A stretch of DNA of 9,151 bases from Chloroflexota bacterium (lineage in GTDB: Bacteria; Chloroflexota; Limnocylindria; Limnocylindrales; CSP1-4), in NCBI GenBank assembly GCA_021790375.1, contig JAJYEB010000058.1, forward strand, positions 1 through 9,151, written 5' to 3'. Below the pieces are notes generated by a model. The model made no database searches. It worked only from the letters and a program-made list of their open reading frames with translations, and was not told the DNA's origin. Below are positions 1 to 7,000 of this stretch, piece after piece (position 1 is the stretch's first letter; every line of letters begins with the position of its first letter). A program made the translations under genes and the position numbers.

Positions 1-1
1 T

Positions 2-421
2 TCCATGGCGGCGCCGCGTGCCGCGCTCGAGGCCGAGCGGCGGGCGCTCGCGCGCCTGCATCCCGCCGCCGTGCTGGCGGGGGAGCGACAGCACGCGGGC
101 GAGCTGCTCGACCGGGGCCGGCGGGCCGTGGAGGCGCGTCTCTCGTCGGACCGTGCACGACTGGACAGGGCGATGGACCGGCTCCCGCTCCTGGCGCGCG
201 GCAGGCTGGCCCGGTCCCGCGCCGACCTGGCGGGGGCCGCCGCCGGGCTGGCGGCGCTGTCGCCGTACGCCACGCTGGAGCGCGGCTACGCGCTGGTGCG
301 GCGCCCGGACGGCCGCGTGCTGACCGACGCGGCGGACGCCGCGGCCGGCGATCCCCTGGACGTCCGGCTGGCGCGCGGCGCGTTGGACGTGACCGTGGTC
401 GACGTGCGAGACTCGGCCTGA
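2..421 (+). CDS. xseA: Exodeoxyribonuclease VII large subunit, C-terminal part (5'-truncated)
   Basis: This is the C-terminal 139 or so residues of the large subunit of exonuclease VII, the cytoplasmic nuclease that degrades single-stranded DNA from both ends. The frame is open to the left edge, so the Met codon at 5 is internal and the OB-fold and catalytic regions lie outside the window. What is visible is an Arg/Ala/Leu-rich helical stretch, as in the extended coiled coil of XseA, followed by the family's C-terminal signature LSPYATLERGYALV and then a DGRVLTDA...GDPLDVRLARG segment with short beta strands. The stop codon TGA (419-421) shares its last base with the ATG of xseB, so the two subunits are translationally coupled. 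Identification rests on the signature and on the xseB neighbour, and is confident. Confidence 0.93.
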   Translation, partial: SMAAPRAALEAERRALARLHPAAVLAGERQHAGELLDRGRRAVEARLSSDRARLDRAMDRLPLLARGRLARSRADLAGAAAGLAALSPYATLERGYALVRRPDGRVLTDAADAAAGDPLDVRLARGALDVTVVDVRDSA

Positions 422-723
422 TGGAGACCGGCCCCGCCCCCGAGGACACGATCACCGCGGGGGAGACGATCACCGCGCTCAGCTTCGACGCCGCGCTGGC
501 GGAACTCGGCGAGGTGGTAGCACGGCTCGAGGCCGGTGGACTGCCGCTGGAGACGTCGATCGCGCTGTACGAGCGGGGTGTGGCGCTGCACACGCAGTGT
601 GCCCGGCTGCTCGACGACGCGGAGCTGCGCGTCCGGCGGCTGGTCGAGGAGGCCGGAGGCGTCCTCCGTGCGATCGACCTCGCGCCGGACGACCCGGACG
701 ACGAGGGGACGCCGAGCGCGTAG
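421..723 (+). CDS. xseB: Exodeoxyribonuclease VII small subunit
   Basis: This encodes the 100-residue small subunit of exonuclease VII, which binds in several copies along the XseA coiled coil. The family core is clear from about residue 21 to 70: SFDAALAELGEVVARLEAG, then LPLETSIALYERGVAL and CARLLDDAELRV, forming two helices. The N-terminal 20 residues are an extension containing a short duplicated TIT-A unit, and the C-terminus is acidic (APDDPDDEG). Both ends look dispensable compared with the usual 70-85 residue family members. The ATG at 421 overlaps the xseA stop (TGATG) without a clear Shine-Dalgarno, so initiation is probably by re-initiation after xseA. The TAG stop at 721-723 lies inside a TAGAAT hexamer that may be a promoter for dxs. 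Confidence 0.93.
   Translation: METGPAPEDTITAGETITALSFDAALAELGEVVARLEAGGLPLETSIALYERGVALHTQCARLLDDAELRVRRLVEEAGGVLRAIDLAPDDPDDEGTPSA
445..480 (+). repeat. Imperfect 18-bp tandem duplication in xseB
   Basis: Two adjacent 18-base units (445-462 and 463-480) share ACGATCACCGCG at 448-459 and 466-477, giving two TITA tetrapeptides at the XseB N-terminus. The period is a multiple of three, so the frame is kept. It looks like a small in-frame slippage or duplication in the unconserved leader of the protein, with no functional implication visible. Confidence 0.6.
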
Positions 724-726
724 AAT
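721..726 (+). promoter_or_regulatory. Possible -10 element upstream of dxs
   Basis: TAGAAT differs from the consensus TATAAT at one base and stands out in this GC-rich sequence. Its first three bases are the xseB stop codon. It lies 35 bases before the dxs GTG, which would give a leader of roughly 20-25 bases. No recognisable -35 hexamer is present 16-18 bases upstream (the region reads acgacg), so this is a suggestion rather than a defined promoter. Confidence 0.35.
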
Positions 727-745
727 CCCGCGATGTCACCTTCCC

Positions 746-750
746 GGAGG
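746..750 (+). promoter_or_regulatory. Shine-Dalgarno sequence that sets the dxs start
   Basis: GGAGG at 746-750 is followed after five bases by GTG at 756. This decides the dxs start. The frame is open much further upstream, into xseB, but the residues there do not resemble Dxs, whereas those after GTG 756 match the family N-terminus. Confidence 0.75.
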
Positions 751-755
751 ACGCC

Positions 756-2759
756 GTGTCGATCCTCGCGTCGCTGACGGGGCCGCACGACCTCCGCGCC
801 CTCGACGACGAGCAGCTCCAGACCCTCTGCGAGGAGATCCGCCGCACGATCGTCGAGACCGTCGCGGTCACCGGCGGGCACCTCGGCAGCTCCCTCGGCG
901 TGGTCGAGCTCACGGTCGTGCTCCACCGGCTCCTCGAATCGCCGCGCGACCGGATCGTGTGGGACACCGGCCACCAGGCCTATCCGCACAAGCTGCTGAC
1001 GGGCCGGCTCGAGCGGTTCCCCACGCTGCGCCAGCTGGGCGGGATCGGCGGGTTCCCACGGCGCAGCGAGAGCGAGCACGACGTCATGGACGGCGGCCAT
1101 GCCGGCACGGGGCTCTCGGTCGCGCAGGGCCTGGCCGCGGCGCGCGACCTGCGCGGCACGCACGAGCGGATCGTGGCAGTGGTCGGGGATGCGGCCCTGA
1201 TGAGCGGCCTGGCGCTGGAGGCGCTCAACGACATCGGGCAGCGGCAGATGAACCTGCTGATCGTCCTGAACGACAACGAGATGAGCATCTCGCCGACCGT
1301 GGGGGCGCTGTCCAACTACCTGAGCGCGATCAAGCTGTCCCAGGCCTGGCAGACCACGAAGGCCGGCTACGACGCTTTCCTGGAGCACATGCCGATCGTC
1401 GGGTCGGCCGCCGTCGAGCTGTCGCGCCGGGCGCGGAAGTCGGTCGTCAACTTCGCGCAGCAGCCGGGCCACCTGTTCGAGGACCTGGGCATCACCTACA
1501 TCGGGGTCGTGCCGGGCCACGACCTCGGCGTGCTCACCTCCACGCTCCGGCGGGCGCTGCGCCTGGAGGGCCCCGTGCTCGTCCACGTGCGCACCCAGAC
1601 GGGCCACGGTTACGAGCCGGCCGAGGCCGACCAGGTCGGCTTCCACGGCGCGGCCCTCCCACCGATGGACGTCCCGGGCATCACCACCCGGCCGCCGGTG
1701 GACCAGCCGAACGGGGACGGCGACGCGACCCTGTCGGTCGCCCAGGCCGCCGCGGCCGCCCGCAAGCCCCCCACCTACACCTCGGTCATGGCGCAGGAGC
1801 TGCTGGAGATCGCCGCCGGGGATCCCCGCGTGGTCGCGATCACGGCCGGCATGCCGACCGGCACCGGGCTCCATCTCTTCCAGGGGGCGTACCCCGACCG
1901 TTTCTTCGACGTCGGCATCGCCGAGCCGCACGCCGTGACCCTCGCGACGGGGATGGCGCTCGGCGGCCTCCGGCCGTTCGTGGCGATCTACTCGACGTTC
2001 CTCCAGCGCGCGTTCGACCAGACGGTGCACGATGTGTGCCAGAACGATCAGCCCGTGGTGATCGGCGTGGACCGGGCCGGCCTGGTCGGCGAGGACGGCA
2101 CCAGCCACCAGGGCATGTTCACGCTCCCGGCCCAGCGGCAGCTGCCGAACCTGGTCATCGCCTCGCCCAAGGACGAGCAGGAGCTGCGCCGGCTCCTCCG
2201 CACGGCCTTCGCGCAGCCCCACCCGTTCGCGCTGCACTATCCGCGGGATCCGGGCCAGGACCTGCCGGCGGTCCAGCCCACCGCCATCCCGGTCGGGGAG
2301 GCTGAGCTGCTCCGTGAGGGGCACGACCTTCTCTTCGTGGGCTTCGGCCCCATCGTGATGCGCGCGCTGGCCGTGGCCGACGCGCTGGAGGCCACGGGCT
2401 GGTCGGTGGGCGTGATCAACGCCCGCTTCGTGCAGCCGCTGGATGAGGCGCTCATCGTCCGGCACGCGCTGGGGAAGCAGCTCGTGGTCACCTTCGAGGA
2501 GAGCGTGGAGGCCGGCGGTTTCGGCTCGGCGGTCCTCGAGGCGATGGCCCGCGCCGGCCTGTCGGACGCGCGGGTGCGCGGCGTCCCGGTGCGCATCATC
2601 GGGATCCCCGCGGGCCACTTCGTCGACCACGGGTCGGTGGCCGACCTGCGCCGCACCCTCCTCCTCGACCCCGCCGGGCTCGAGTCCCAGGTGCGGGAGA
2701 CCATCGCCGAGCTGGGCATCGTCCCGTCGCGCCCCGTGGTGGAGGCACGCTCCGCCTGA
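756..2759 (+). CDS. dxs: 1-deoxy-D-xylulose-5-phosphate synthase (divergent)
   Basis: Dxs is a cytoplasmic thiamine-diphosphate enzyme that condenses pyruvate and glyceraldehyde 3-phosphate to DXP, the first step of the MEP isoprenoid pathway, and DXP also feeds thiamine synthesis. The product has 667 residues, somewhat longer than the usual 620-640, partly through an Ala/Pro-rich linker near residues 300-345. The order is canonical: N-terminal ThDP domain with GGHLGSS (H42), WDTGHQAYPHK (H73), Mg-binding D145 and N174 within LNDNEMSIS, then the central Pyr domain with DVGIAE (catalytic E390), DRAG (R440) and SHQG (H451), then the C-terminal transketolase domain. Several normally invariant positions differ: GDG reads GDA (A146), GHSSTS reads GHAGTG (114-119), DGHD reads PGHD (P253), GKGY reads GHGY (H284), AEQH reads AEPH (P391), and RYPRG reads HYPRD (H494). 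The fold and Mg ligands are intact, so I call it Dxs, but substrate handling may be altered. It starts at GTG 756 behind GGAGG, 32 bases after xseB. The usual ispA neighbour is absent. Confidence 0.9.
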   Translation: MSILASLTGPHDLRALDDEQLQTLCEEIRRTIVETVAVTGGHLGSSLGVVELTVVLHRLLESPRDRIVWDTGHQAYPHKLLTGRLERFPTLRQLGGIGGFPRRSESEHDVMDGGHAGTGLSVAQGLAAARDLRGTHERIVAVVGDAALMSGLALEALNDIGQRQMNLLIVLNDNEMSISPTVGALSNYLSAIKLSQAWQTTKAGYDAFLEHMPIVGSAAVELSRRARKSVVNFAQQPGHLFEDLGITYIGVVPGHDLGVLTSTLRRALRLEGPVLVHVRTQTGHGYEPAEADQVGFHGAALPPMDVPGITTRPPVDQPNGDGDATLSVAQAAAAARKPPTYTSVMAQELLEIAAGDPRVVAITAGMPTGTGLHLFQGAYPDRFFDVGIAEPHAVTLATGMALGGLRPFVAIYSTFLQRAFDQTVHDVCQNDQPVVIGVDRAGLVGEDGTSHQGMFTLPAQRQLPNLVIASPKDEQELRRLLRTAFAQPHPFALHYPRDPGQDLPAVQPTAIPVGEAELLREGHDLLFVGFGPIVMRALAVADALEATGWSVGVINARFVQPLDEALIVRHALGKQLVVTFEESVEAGGFGSAVLEAMARAGLSDARVRGVPVRIIGIPAGHFVDHGSVADLRRTLLLDPAGLESQVRETIAELGIVPSRPVVEARSA

Positions 2760-2764
2760 GCCGC

Positions 2765-3514
2765 GTGCGCCTCGACCAGCTGGTGGTCACCCACGGCCTC
2801 GCCGATACACGCTCCAGGGCCCAGGCGCTGCTGCTGGCCGGACGCGTCCGCGTCGGGACGGGTGACGGTGCCCGCACCGACCGCAAGCCCGGTGACCTGG
2901 TCGACCGGGCGACTCCCCTCGAACTCGTCGAGCGTGCGCCGTTCGTGTCGCGGGGCGGGGAGAAGCTCGCCGGCGCGCTCGACTCGTTCGGCGTCGATCC
3001 GTCCGGCCGGGTGTGCCTGGACGTCGGCGCATCCACCGGCGGGTTCACCGACTGTCTGTTGCGGCGCGGCGCCGCGCGTGTCTATGCTCTCGACGTGGGT
3101 CGTGGCCAGCTCGCCCAGTCGCTCCGTGCGGATCCCCGCGTCGTCTCGATGGAACGGACGCACGCGCGTCGGCTCGACCCGTCCGATGCCCAGCACGTGG
3201 CCCTGCCCGAGCGCCCCTCCCTCGCGGTCATCGACGTCTCGTTCATCCCGCTCGAGCGGATCCTGGGGGCCGTGGCGGGCCAACTTGCCCGGGGCGGCGA
3301 GATCGTGGCCCTGGTGAAACCCCAGTTCGAGGCGGGGCCCAGGCGCGCCGCGGGGGGCGTGGTGCGCGACCCGGCGGTCCATCGCGACGTGCTGGACGCG
3401 GTGGCGGCCTTCGCCGCGTCGATCGGGCTCCTGGTCCGCGGCGAGGTCCCGTCGCCGCTGCTGGGTCCGGCGGGCAACCGCGAGTTCTTCCTCCACCTCG
3501 CGGTCCCGGCCTGA
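2765..3514 (+). CDS. tlyA: TlyA family rRNA (cytidine-2'-O)-methyltransferase
   Basis: TlyA transfers a methyl group from S-adenosylmethionine to ribose 2'-OH of cytidines in 16S and/or 23S rRNA. In mycobacteria this modification underlies capreomycin susceptibility. The 249-residue product has an N-terminal S4 RNA-binding domain (MRLDQLVVTHGLADTRSRAQ, about residues 1-60), a short linker with FVSRGGEKL, and an FtsJ-like Rossmann methyltransferase domain with SAM motif DVGASTGG at 86-93. The K-D-K-E tetrad expected of this family can be placed at K67, D157 (VIDVSF), K185 (LVKPQFE) and E240 (NREFF). Length is typical. The GTG start, five bases after the dxs stop, is chosen because the family N-terminus begins exactly there. 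No good Shine-Dalgarno is seen at normal spacing (a GGAGG at 2741 is too far), so coupling to dxs is likely. The haemolysin name sometimes given to this family should not be taken literally. Confidence 0.94.
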   Translation: MRLDQLVVTHGLADTRSRAQALLLAGRVRVGTGDGARTDRKPGDLVDRATPLELVERAPFVSRGGEKLAGALDSFGVDPSGRVCLDVGASTGGFTDCLLRRGAARVYALDVGRGQLAQSLRADPRVVSMERTHARRLDPSDAQHVALPERPSLAVIDVSFIPLERILGAVAGQLARGGEIVALVKPQFEAGPRRAAGGVVRDPAVHRDVLDAVAAFAASIGLLVRGEVPSPLLGPAGNREFFLHLAVPA

Positions 3515-4356
3515 TGCGCCTCGGATTCGCCTTCAATCCGACGATCCCGGCCACGCTCGACCTGCGGGAGCGGGCCCACGCCTGGTGCGACGAGATGGGC
3601 GTGGAGCGCTGGGACGCCGCCGCCGGAGACGGCGACGCGCTGGTCGCCGGGCTGCCCGGCACCGACGTGCTGGTGGTGCTGGGCGGCGATGGCACCCTGC
3701 TCCGCGCGGCGCACGCGGTGGCCGTGGCCGAGGCCGACGTGCCCATCCTCGGCGTGAACCTCGGCAAGGTCGGCTTCCTGTCGAAGGCCGAGGCCCACGA
3801 GCTCGAGCGGGTGCTGGGACGCGTCCGCGACGGGGACTACGAGCTCGAGGACCGGATGGTGCTGGAGGCCCGCCTCCTGCCGGGCGGCCGCGAGGAGGGG
3901 GCAAGGTCGTTCGTGGCGCTGAACGACGCGGCGATCGTGCGTGCCCGGGAGGCCAGGGTCGTCCGTCTCGAGGTCACCATCGACGGGTCGCACGTGGCGA
4001 CCTACATCGCCGACGGGGTCATCGTGGCCACGCCCACCGGGTCCACCGGCTATTCCTTCAGCGCCGGCGGCCCCATCCTGGACCCGACCAGCCGGAACCT
4101 CGTCGTGACCAGCGTGGCGGCATACCTGAGCGCGATCCGCTCGGTGGTGGTGGGGCCGCGTCACACGGTGCGGGTGCAGGTCCTGGCCGCGTTCGACGTG
4201 CTCGTCAGCATCGACGGGCACGAGGACGTGATGCTGAACGTCGGCGACGTGGTCGAGGTGCGGGCACGGCAGCGGCCGGTCCGTTTCGTGGAGCCGCGGG
4301 GCGCCCCGGCCTTCTGGGATCTCCTCCGCGAGAAGGCGCAGCTGCTGCCCTCGTGA
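3514..4356 (+). CDS. nadK: NAD kinase (ATP- or polyphosphate-dependent)
   Basis: NadK phosphorylates NAD to NADP in the cytoplasm and is the only route to NADP in most bacteria. The 280-residue product shows the family motifs: a short N-terminal strand (LGFAFNP), GGDGT at 57-61 with catalytic D59, GVNLGKVGFL, the second motif ND at 137-138 (NE in many homologues), and the glycine-rich TGSTGYSFSAGGPI from 175. The C-terminal beta-sandwich (VVVGPRHTVRVQV, VSIDGHE) is complete. The ATG overlaps the tlyA stop as TGATG and no separate Shine-Dalgarno is visible, so expression depends on translation of tlyA. The tlyA-nadK-recN order is that of actinobacteria and some Chloroflexota. Confidence 0.95.
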   Translation: MRLGFAFNPTIPATLDLRERAHAWCDEMGVERWDAAAGDGDALVAGLPGTDVLVVLGGDGTLLRAAHAVAVAEADVPILGVNLGKVGFLSKAEAHELERVLGRVRDGDYELEDRMVLEARLLPGGREEGARSFVALNDAAIVRAREARVVRLEVTIDGSHVATYIADGVIVATPTGSTGYSFSAGGPILDPTSRNLVVTSVAAYLSAIRSVVVGPRHTVRVQVLAAFDVLVSIDGHEDVMLNVGDVVEVRARQRPVRFVEPRGAPAFWDLLREKAQLLPS

Positions 4357-6008
4357 CGCTGCTCGAGCTGGACGTCCGCGACCTCGCGCTGATCGAGCGG
4401 GTCCGGCTGGAGCCCCACCCGGGCTTCACCGTGATCACCGGGGAGACCGGGGCCGGCAAGTCGCTCCTGATCGACGCGCTGGTGCTCGTGCTGGGTGCCC
4501 GTGCCGACGCGGGTTTGGTCCGGGCCGGCGCGCCGCTCGCGCGGGTGCAGGCGCTGTTCGATCGCAACCCCGAACCGCTGATCTGCGTGCGCGAGGTGAC
4601 GGCGGCGGGCCGCAGCACCGCGCGGGTGGACGACGCCGCGGTCACCGCCGCGCGACTGGCCGACGTCGCCGGGCCGCTGGTGGAGATCCACGGCCAGCAC
4701 GACCAGCAGCGGCTGCTCGATGCCTCGCACCAGCGGGACCTGCTCGACGCGCACGGCGGGCATGCCGCCCTGCGGGCGGGCGTGGCCGCGGCCGTGGAGG
4801 CGTGGCGGGCGAACCGGGCGGCCCTGGACGCGCTGGAGGGGGATCCGCGGGCGGTGGCCCGACAGCTCGAGCTGCACCGGCACGAGGCGGCCGAGATCGA
4901 GGCGGCCGGCCTCCGTCCCGGTGAGGCAGACGAGATCCGCGAGCGCCTGGCCGCCGCGGCCGGCGCCGCACAGGTCGAGCGACTGGTTGCCCTGGTGAGG
5001 GATCGGCTGGCGGGGGAGGGGACGGGAGCCCGCGACGTGCTGGCACGCGTCGCCCGGGACGGCGGCGACCTGGCCCGCCTGGACGGCCGGTTCTCGGGGC
5101 TGGCGGAGCGGATCGAGGCGCTGCTCGCCGAGGCGGACGACGTGGTGTCGGAGCTGCGGCGGGTGGCGGGTTCCCTCGACCACGATCCCGCCACGGTCGC
5201 GAAGCTGGAGGAGCGGCTGGGGCTGATCTACGCGCTCGAGCGCAAGTACGGCCCCGACGAGGAGGCCGTGCTGGCGCACGGCGCCCGGGCACGAGCCGCG
5301 GCCGAACGGCTGGAGGGGCTGGAGGCGGAACGAGCGGCCCGGGCGGCCGACGACCAGCGGCTGGAGGCCGCTGCCCGCGAGGCGGCGGAGGTCCTGACGG
5401 ACGCCCGCCGGGTGGCGGGGGACCGGCTTGCCGCGGCCGTGTCGCAAGCGCTCGAGGCGCTCGGGTTCCGGCAGGCGCGCCTCGACGTGGAGCTGGTCCC
5501 GGGCGAGCTCGGTGTCGCCGGTGCCGAGGCGGTGCAGTTCCTGATCGCCCCGAACCCGGGGGAGCCGGCCATGCCGCTCGCGCGCATCGCCTCCGGCGGC
5601 GAGCTCTCGCGGGTCTCGCTCGCGGTGAAGGAGGTGCTCGCCGCCGCCGACGCCACGCCCACGCTGGTCTTCGACGAGATCGACGCGGGGATCGGCGCCC
5701 GTTCGGCGGAGCGCGTGGGCCGGAGCCTGCGGCGCCTGGCCCGCGAGCACCAGGTGCTCTGCGTGACGCACCTGGCACAGATCGCCGTCCATGCCGACGC
5801 CCACGTGCGCATCGAGAAGCGCGAGCGGGACGGCCGCACGGTCACCGAGGTGCGGCGGCTCGACGCCGGCGAGCGGGTCGGGGAGCTCGCGCTGATGCTG
5901 GGCGGCGAGGGCGGCGGGCCGGCGGCACGCGCGGCCGCGCAGGAGCTGCTCGATCGCGCCTCCTCCGACGACCCGACCGCCGGCAGGGCGCCAGGACGGG
6001 CACCGTGA
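4353..6008 (+). CDS. recN: DNA repair protein RecN (SMC-like ATPase)
   Basis: RecN is an SMC/Rad50-like ATPase recruited to double-strand breaks, where it acts with RecA in repair. The 551-residue product has an N-terminal ABC half-site with Walker A GETGAGKS at 30-37 and the characteristic HGQHDQQ at 113-119. Next come two Ala/Glu/Arg-rich coiled-coil arms separated by KLEERLGLIYALERKYG, a hallmark of RecN. The C-terminal half-site has FLIAPNPGEP, the signature ASGGELSR at 413-420, Walker B FDEIDAGIG at 440-448 and VTHLAQIA at 471-478. Length is normal. The final 18 residues or so are a Gly/Pro/Ala tail. The GTG start overlaps the nadK stop by four bases (GTGA at 4353-4356), and the product begins exactly at the family N-terminus (TLLELDVRDLALIE), so upstream extensions in this open frame are rejected. 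Confidence 0.96.
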   Translation: MTLLELDVRDLALIERVRLEPHPGFTVITGETGAGKSLLIDALVLVLGARADAGLVRAGAPLARVQALFDRNPEPLICVREVTAAGRSTARVDDAAVTAARLADVAGPLVEIHGQHDQQRLLDASHQRDLLDAHGGHAALRAGVAAAVEAWRANRAALDALEGDPRAVARQLELHRHEAAEIEAAGLRPGEADEIRERLAAAAGAAQVERLVALVRDRLAGEGTGARDVLARVARDGGDLARLDGRFSGLAERIEALLAEADDVVSELRRVAGSLDHDPATVAKLEERLGLIYALERKYGPDEEAVLAHGARARAAAERLEGLEAERAARAADDQRLEAAAREAAEVLTDARRVAGDRLAAAVSQALEALGFRQARLDVELVPGELGVAGAEAVQFLIAPNPGEPAMPLARIASGGELSRVSLAVKEVLAAADATPTLVFDEIDAGIGARSAERVGRSLRRLAREHQVLCVTHLAQIAVHADAHVRIEKRERDGRTVTEVRRLDAGERVGELALMLGGEGGGPAARAAAQELLDRASSDDPTAGRAPGRAP

Positions 6009-6019
6009 CCGTGGCCGGC

Positions 6020-6025
6020 AGGAGG
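6020..6025 (+). promoter_or_regulatory. Shine-Dalgarno that favours a downstream xerD start
   Basis: A perfect AGGAGG lies nine bases before GTG 6035. Read in the frame of the upstream GTG 6005, these bases would be two consecutive AGG arginine codons, which is unusual here where CGC and CGG dominate. This suggests a ribosome-binding site rather than coding sequence, and the spacing equals that of the AGGAGG before the gene at 7001. Confidence 0.6.
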
Positions 6026-6034
6026 CGACCGCCC

Positions 6035-6982
6035 GTGCCGGCCCGTGAACCCCCGGACCTCCGGCAGGCGATCGATGCGTACCTGCTGCACCTGCGCGTC
6101 GAGCGCGGGCTCTCGCCCCTGACCATCCGCTCCTACGCCGGCGACCTCCGGGGCTTCGCGACGTCCGCCGCCGGGGTCGAATCCTGGGCCGCGAGCGCGG
6201 AGCCCGCCAGGCGCTACCTCGCCGACCTCACGAGGCCGCCGCGCTCCCTTCGCCCGTCGAGTCACCGGCGGAAGGCGGCCGCCGTCCGGGCGTTCTACCG
6301 GTTCGCCTACGGAGACGAGCGGATCGACGTCGACGTGGCGGGCGCGCTCGATCTGCCGCGCCAGGCGCGGCGGCTCCCCGACGTCCTCGACCGGGACGAG
6401 GTGGAGCGGCTCCTGGCGGCGGTGCCGCTACCTGACGGGCCCGCCGCGACCGAGGCCGGGGCGACGTCCATTCGGGACCGGGCACTCCTCGAGCTGCTCT
6501 ACGCGTGCGGCCTCCGGATCGGCGAGGCGCTCGGGCTGGACCGCGACGACCTGTCGCTCGAAGGTGCCTACGTCCGGGTCATCGGCAAGGGCGACCGGGA
6601 GCGCCTCGTGCCGGTGGGCGAGCCGGCCCTCGACGCGCTCGGGCGGTGGATCGACGAGGTGCGCCCCGCGTGGCTGTTGCGGGCCCCGGCCGGGCGTGCC
6701 CCACGCGACCCCCTCTTCGTCGGTTCCCGCGGGGCACGAATGGGGCGCATGGCGGCGTGGCGGGCCATCCAGCGCGCGGCAACCCTGGCGGGCCTCCCGG
6801 AGCACGTGACGCCCCATACCCTGCGCCACAGCTTCGCCACGCACCTCCTCGAGGGCGGCGCCGACCTGCGTGTCGTCCAGGAGCTGCTCGGACATGCGAG
6901 CATTGGCACGACGCAGCTGTACACGCACCTGACCGGGGAACGCATCCGGCAGGTGTACGCGCGGGCCCATCCGCGCGCCTGA
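6035..6982 (+). CDS. xerD: Tyrosine recombinase XerC/XerD
   Basis: This is a site-specific recombinase of the Xer type, which resolves chromosome dimers at dif during division. The 315-residue product (from GTG 6035) has an N-terminal SAM-like core-binding domain (LRQAIDAYLLHLRVERGLSPLT at its start, through AFYRFAY) and a C-terminal catalytic domain. All catalytic residues are present: R161 in CGLRIGEAL, K185 in GKGDRERLVPV, H261 and R264 in HTLRHSFATH, H287 in LLGHASIGTT, and nucleophile Y296 in LYTHLT. An alternative GTG at 6005 overlaps the recN stop as GTGA and would add ten residues including RRRPP. The perfect AGGAGG before 6035 makes me prefer the shorter form. XerC and XerD cannot be separated with certainty from sequence by eye. 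I use xerD because actinobacterial-type clusters place xerD downstream of recN. Nothing around it suggests an integrated element, so a phage integrase role is unlikely. Confidence 0.92.
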   Translation: MPAREPPDLRQAIDAYLLHLRVERGLSPLTIRSYAGDLRGFATSAAGVESWAASAEPARRYLADLTRPPRSLRPSSHRRKAAAVRAFYRFAYGDERIDVDVAGALDLPRQARRLPDVLDRDEVERLLAAVPLPDGPAATEAGATSIRDRALLELLYACGLRIGEALGLDRDDLSLEGAYVRVIGKGDRERLVPVGEPALDALGRWIDEVRPAWLLRAPAGRAPRDPLFVGSRGARMGRMAAWRAIQRAATLAGLPEHVTPHTLRHSFATHLLEGGADLRVVQELLGHASIGTTQLYTHLTGERIRQVYARAHPRA

Positions 6983-6985
6983 GGC

Positions 6986-6991
6986 AGGAGG
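6986..6991 (+). promoter_or_regulatory. Shine-Dalgarno of the PH-SHOCT gene
   Basis: AGGAGG starts four bases after the xerD stop and lies nine bases upstream of ATG 7001. It supports that start and independent translation initiation, unlike the overlapping starts upstream. Confidence 0.7.
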
Positions 6992-7000
6992 GTCGGGGGC

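Noticed and set aside
597..755. Upstream in-frame extension of dxs into xseB
   Set aside because: The translated extension is Arg/Ala-rich without homology to Dxs, and overlaps xseB. GGAGG plus GTG 756 and the family N-terminus fix the real start.
2237..3496. Minus-strand open frame antisense to the dxs 3' end and tlyA
   Set aside because: No recognisable motif, and it covers two confident plus-strand genes; a GC shadow. The same applies to the long minus frames at 3082-4221 and 4161-5804.
6035..6982. Phage or integrative-element integrase and attachment site
   Set aside because: The recombinase is of standard Xer size, embedded in a housekeeping operon, with no tRNA, flanking direct repeats or cargo genes nearby.
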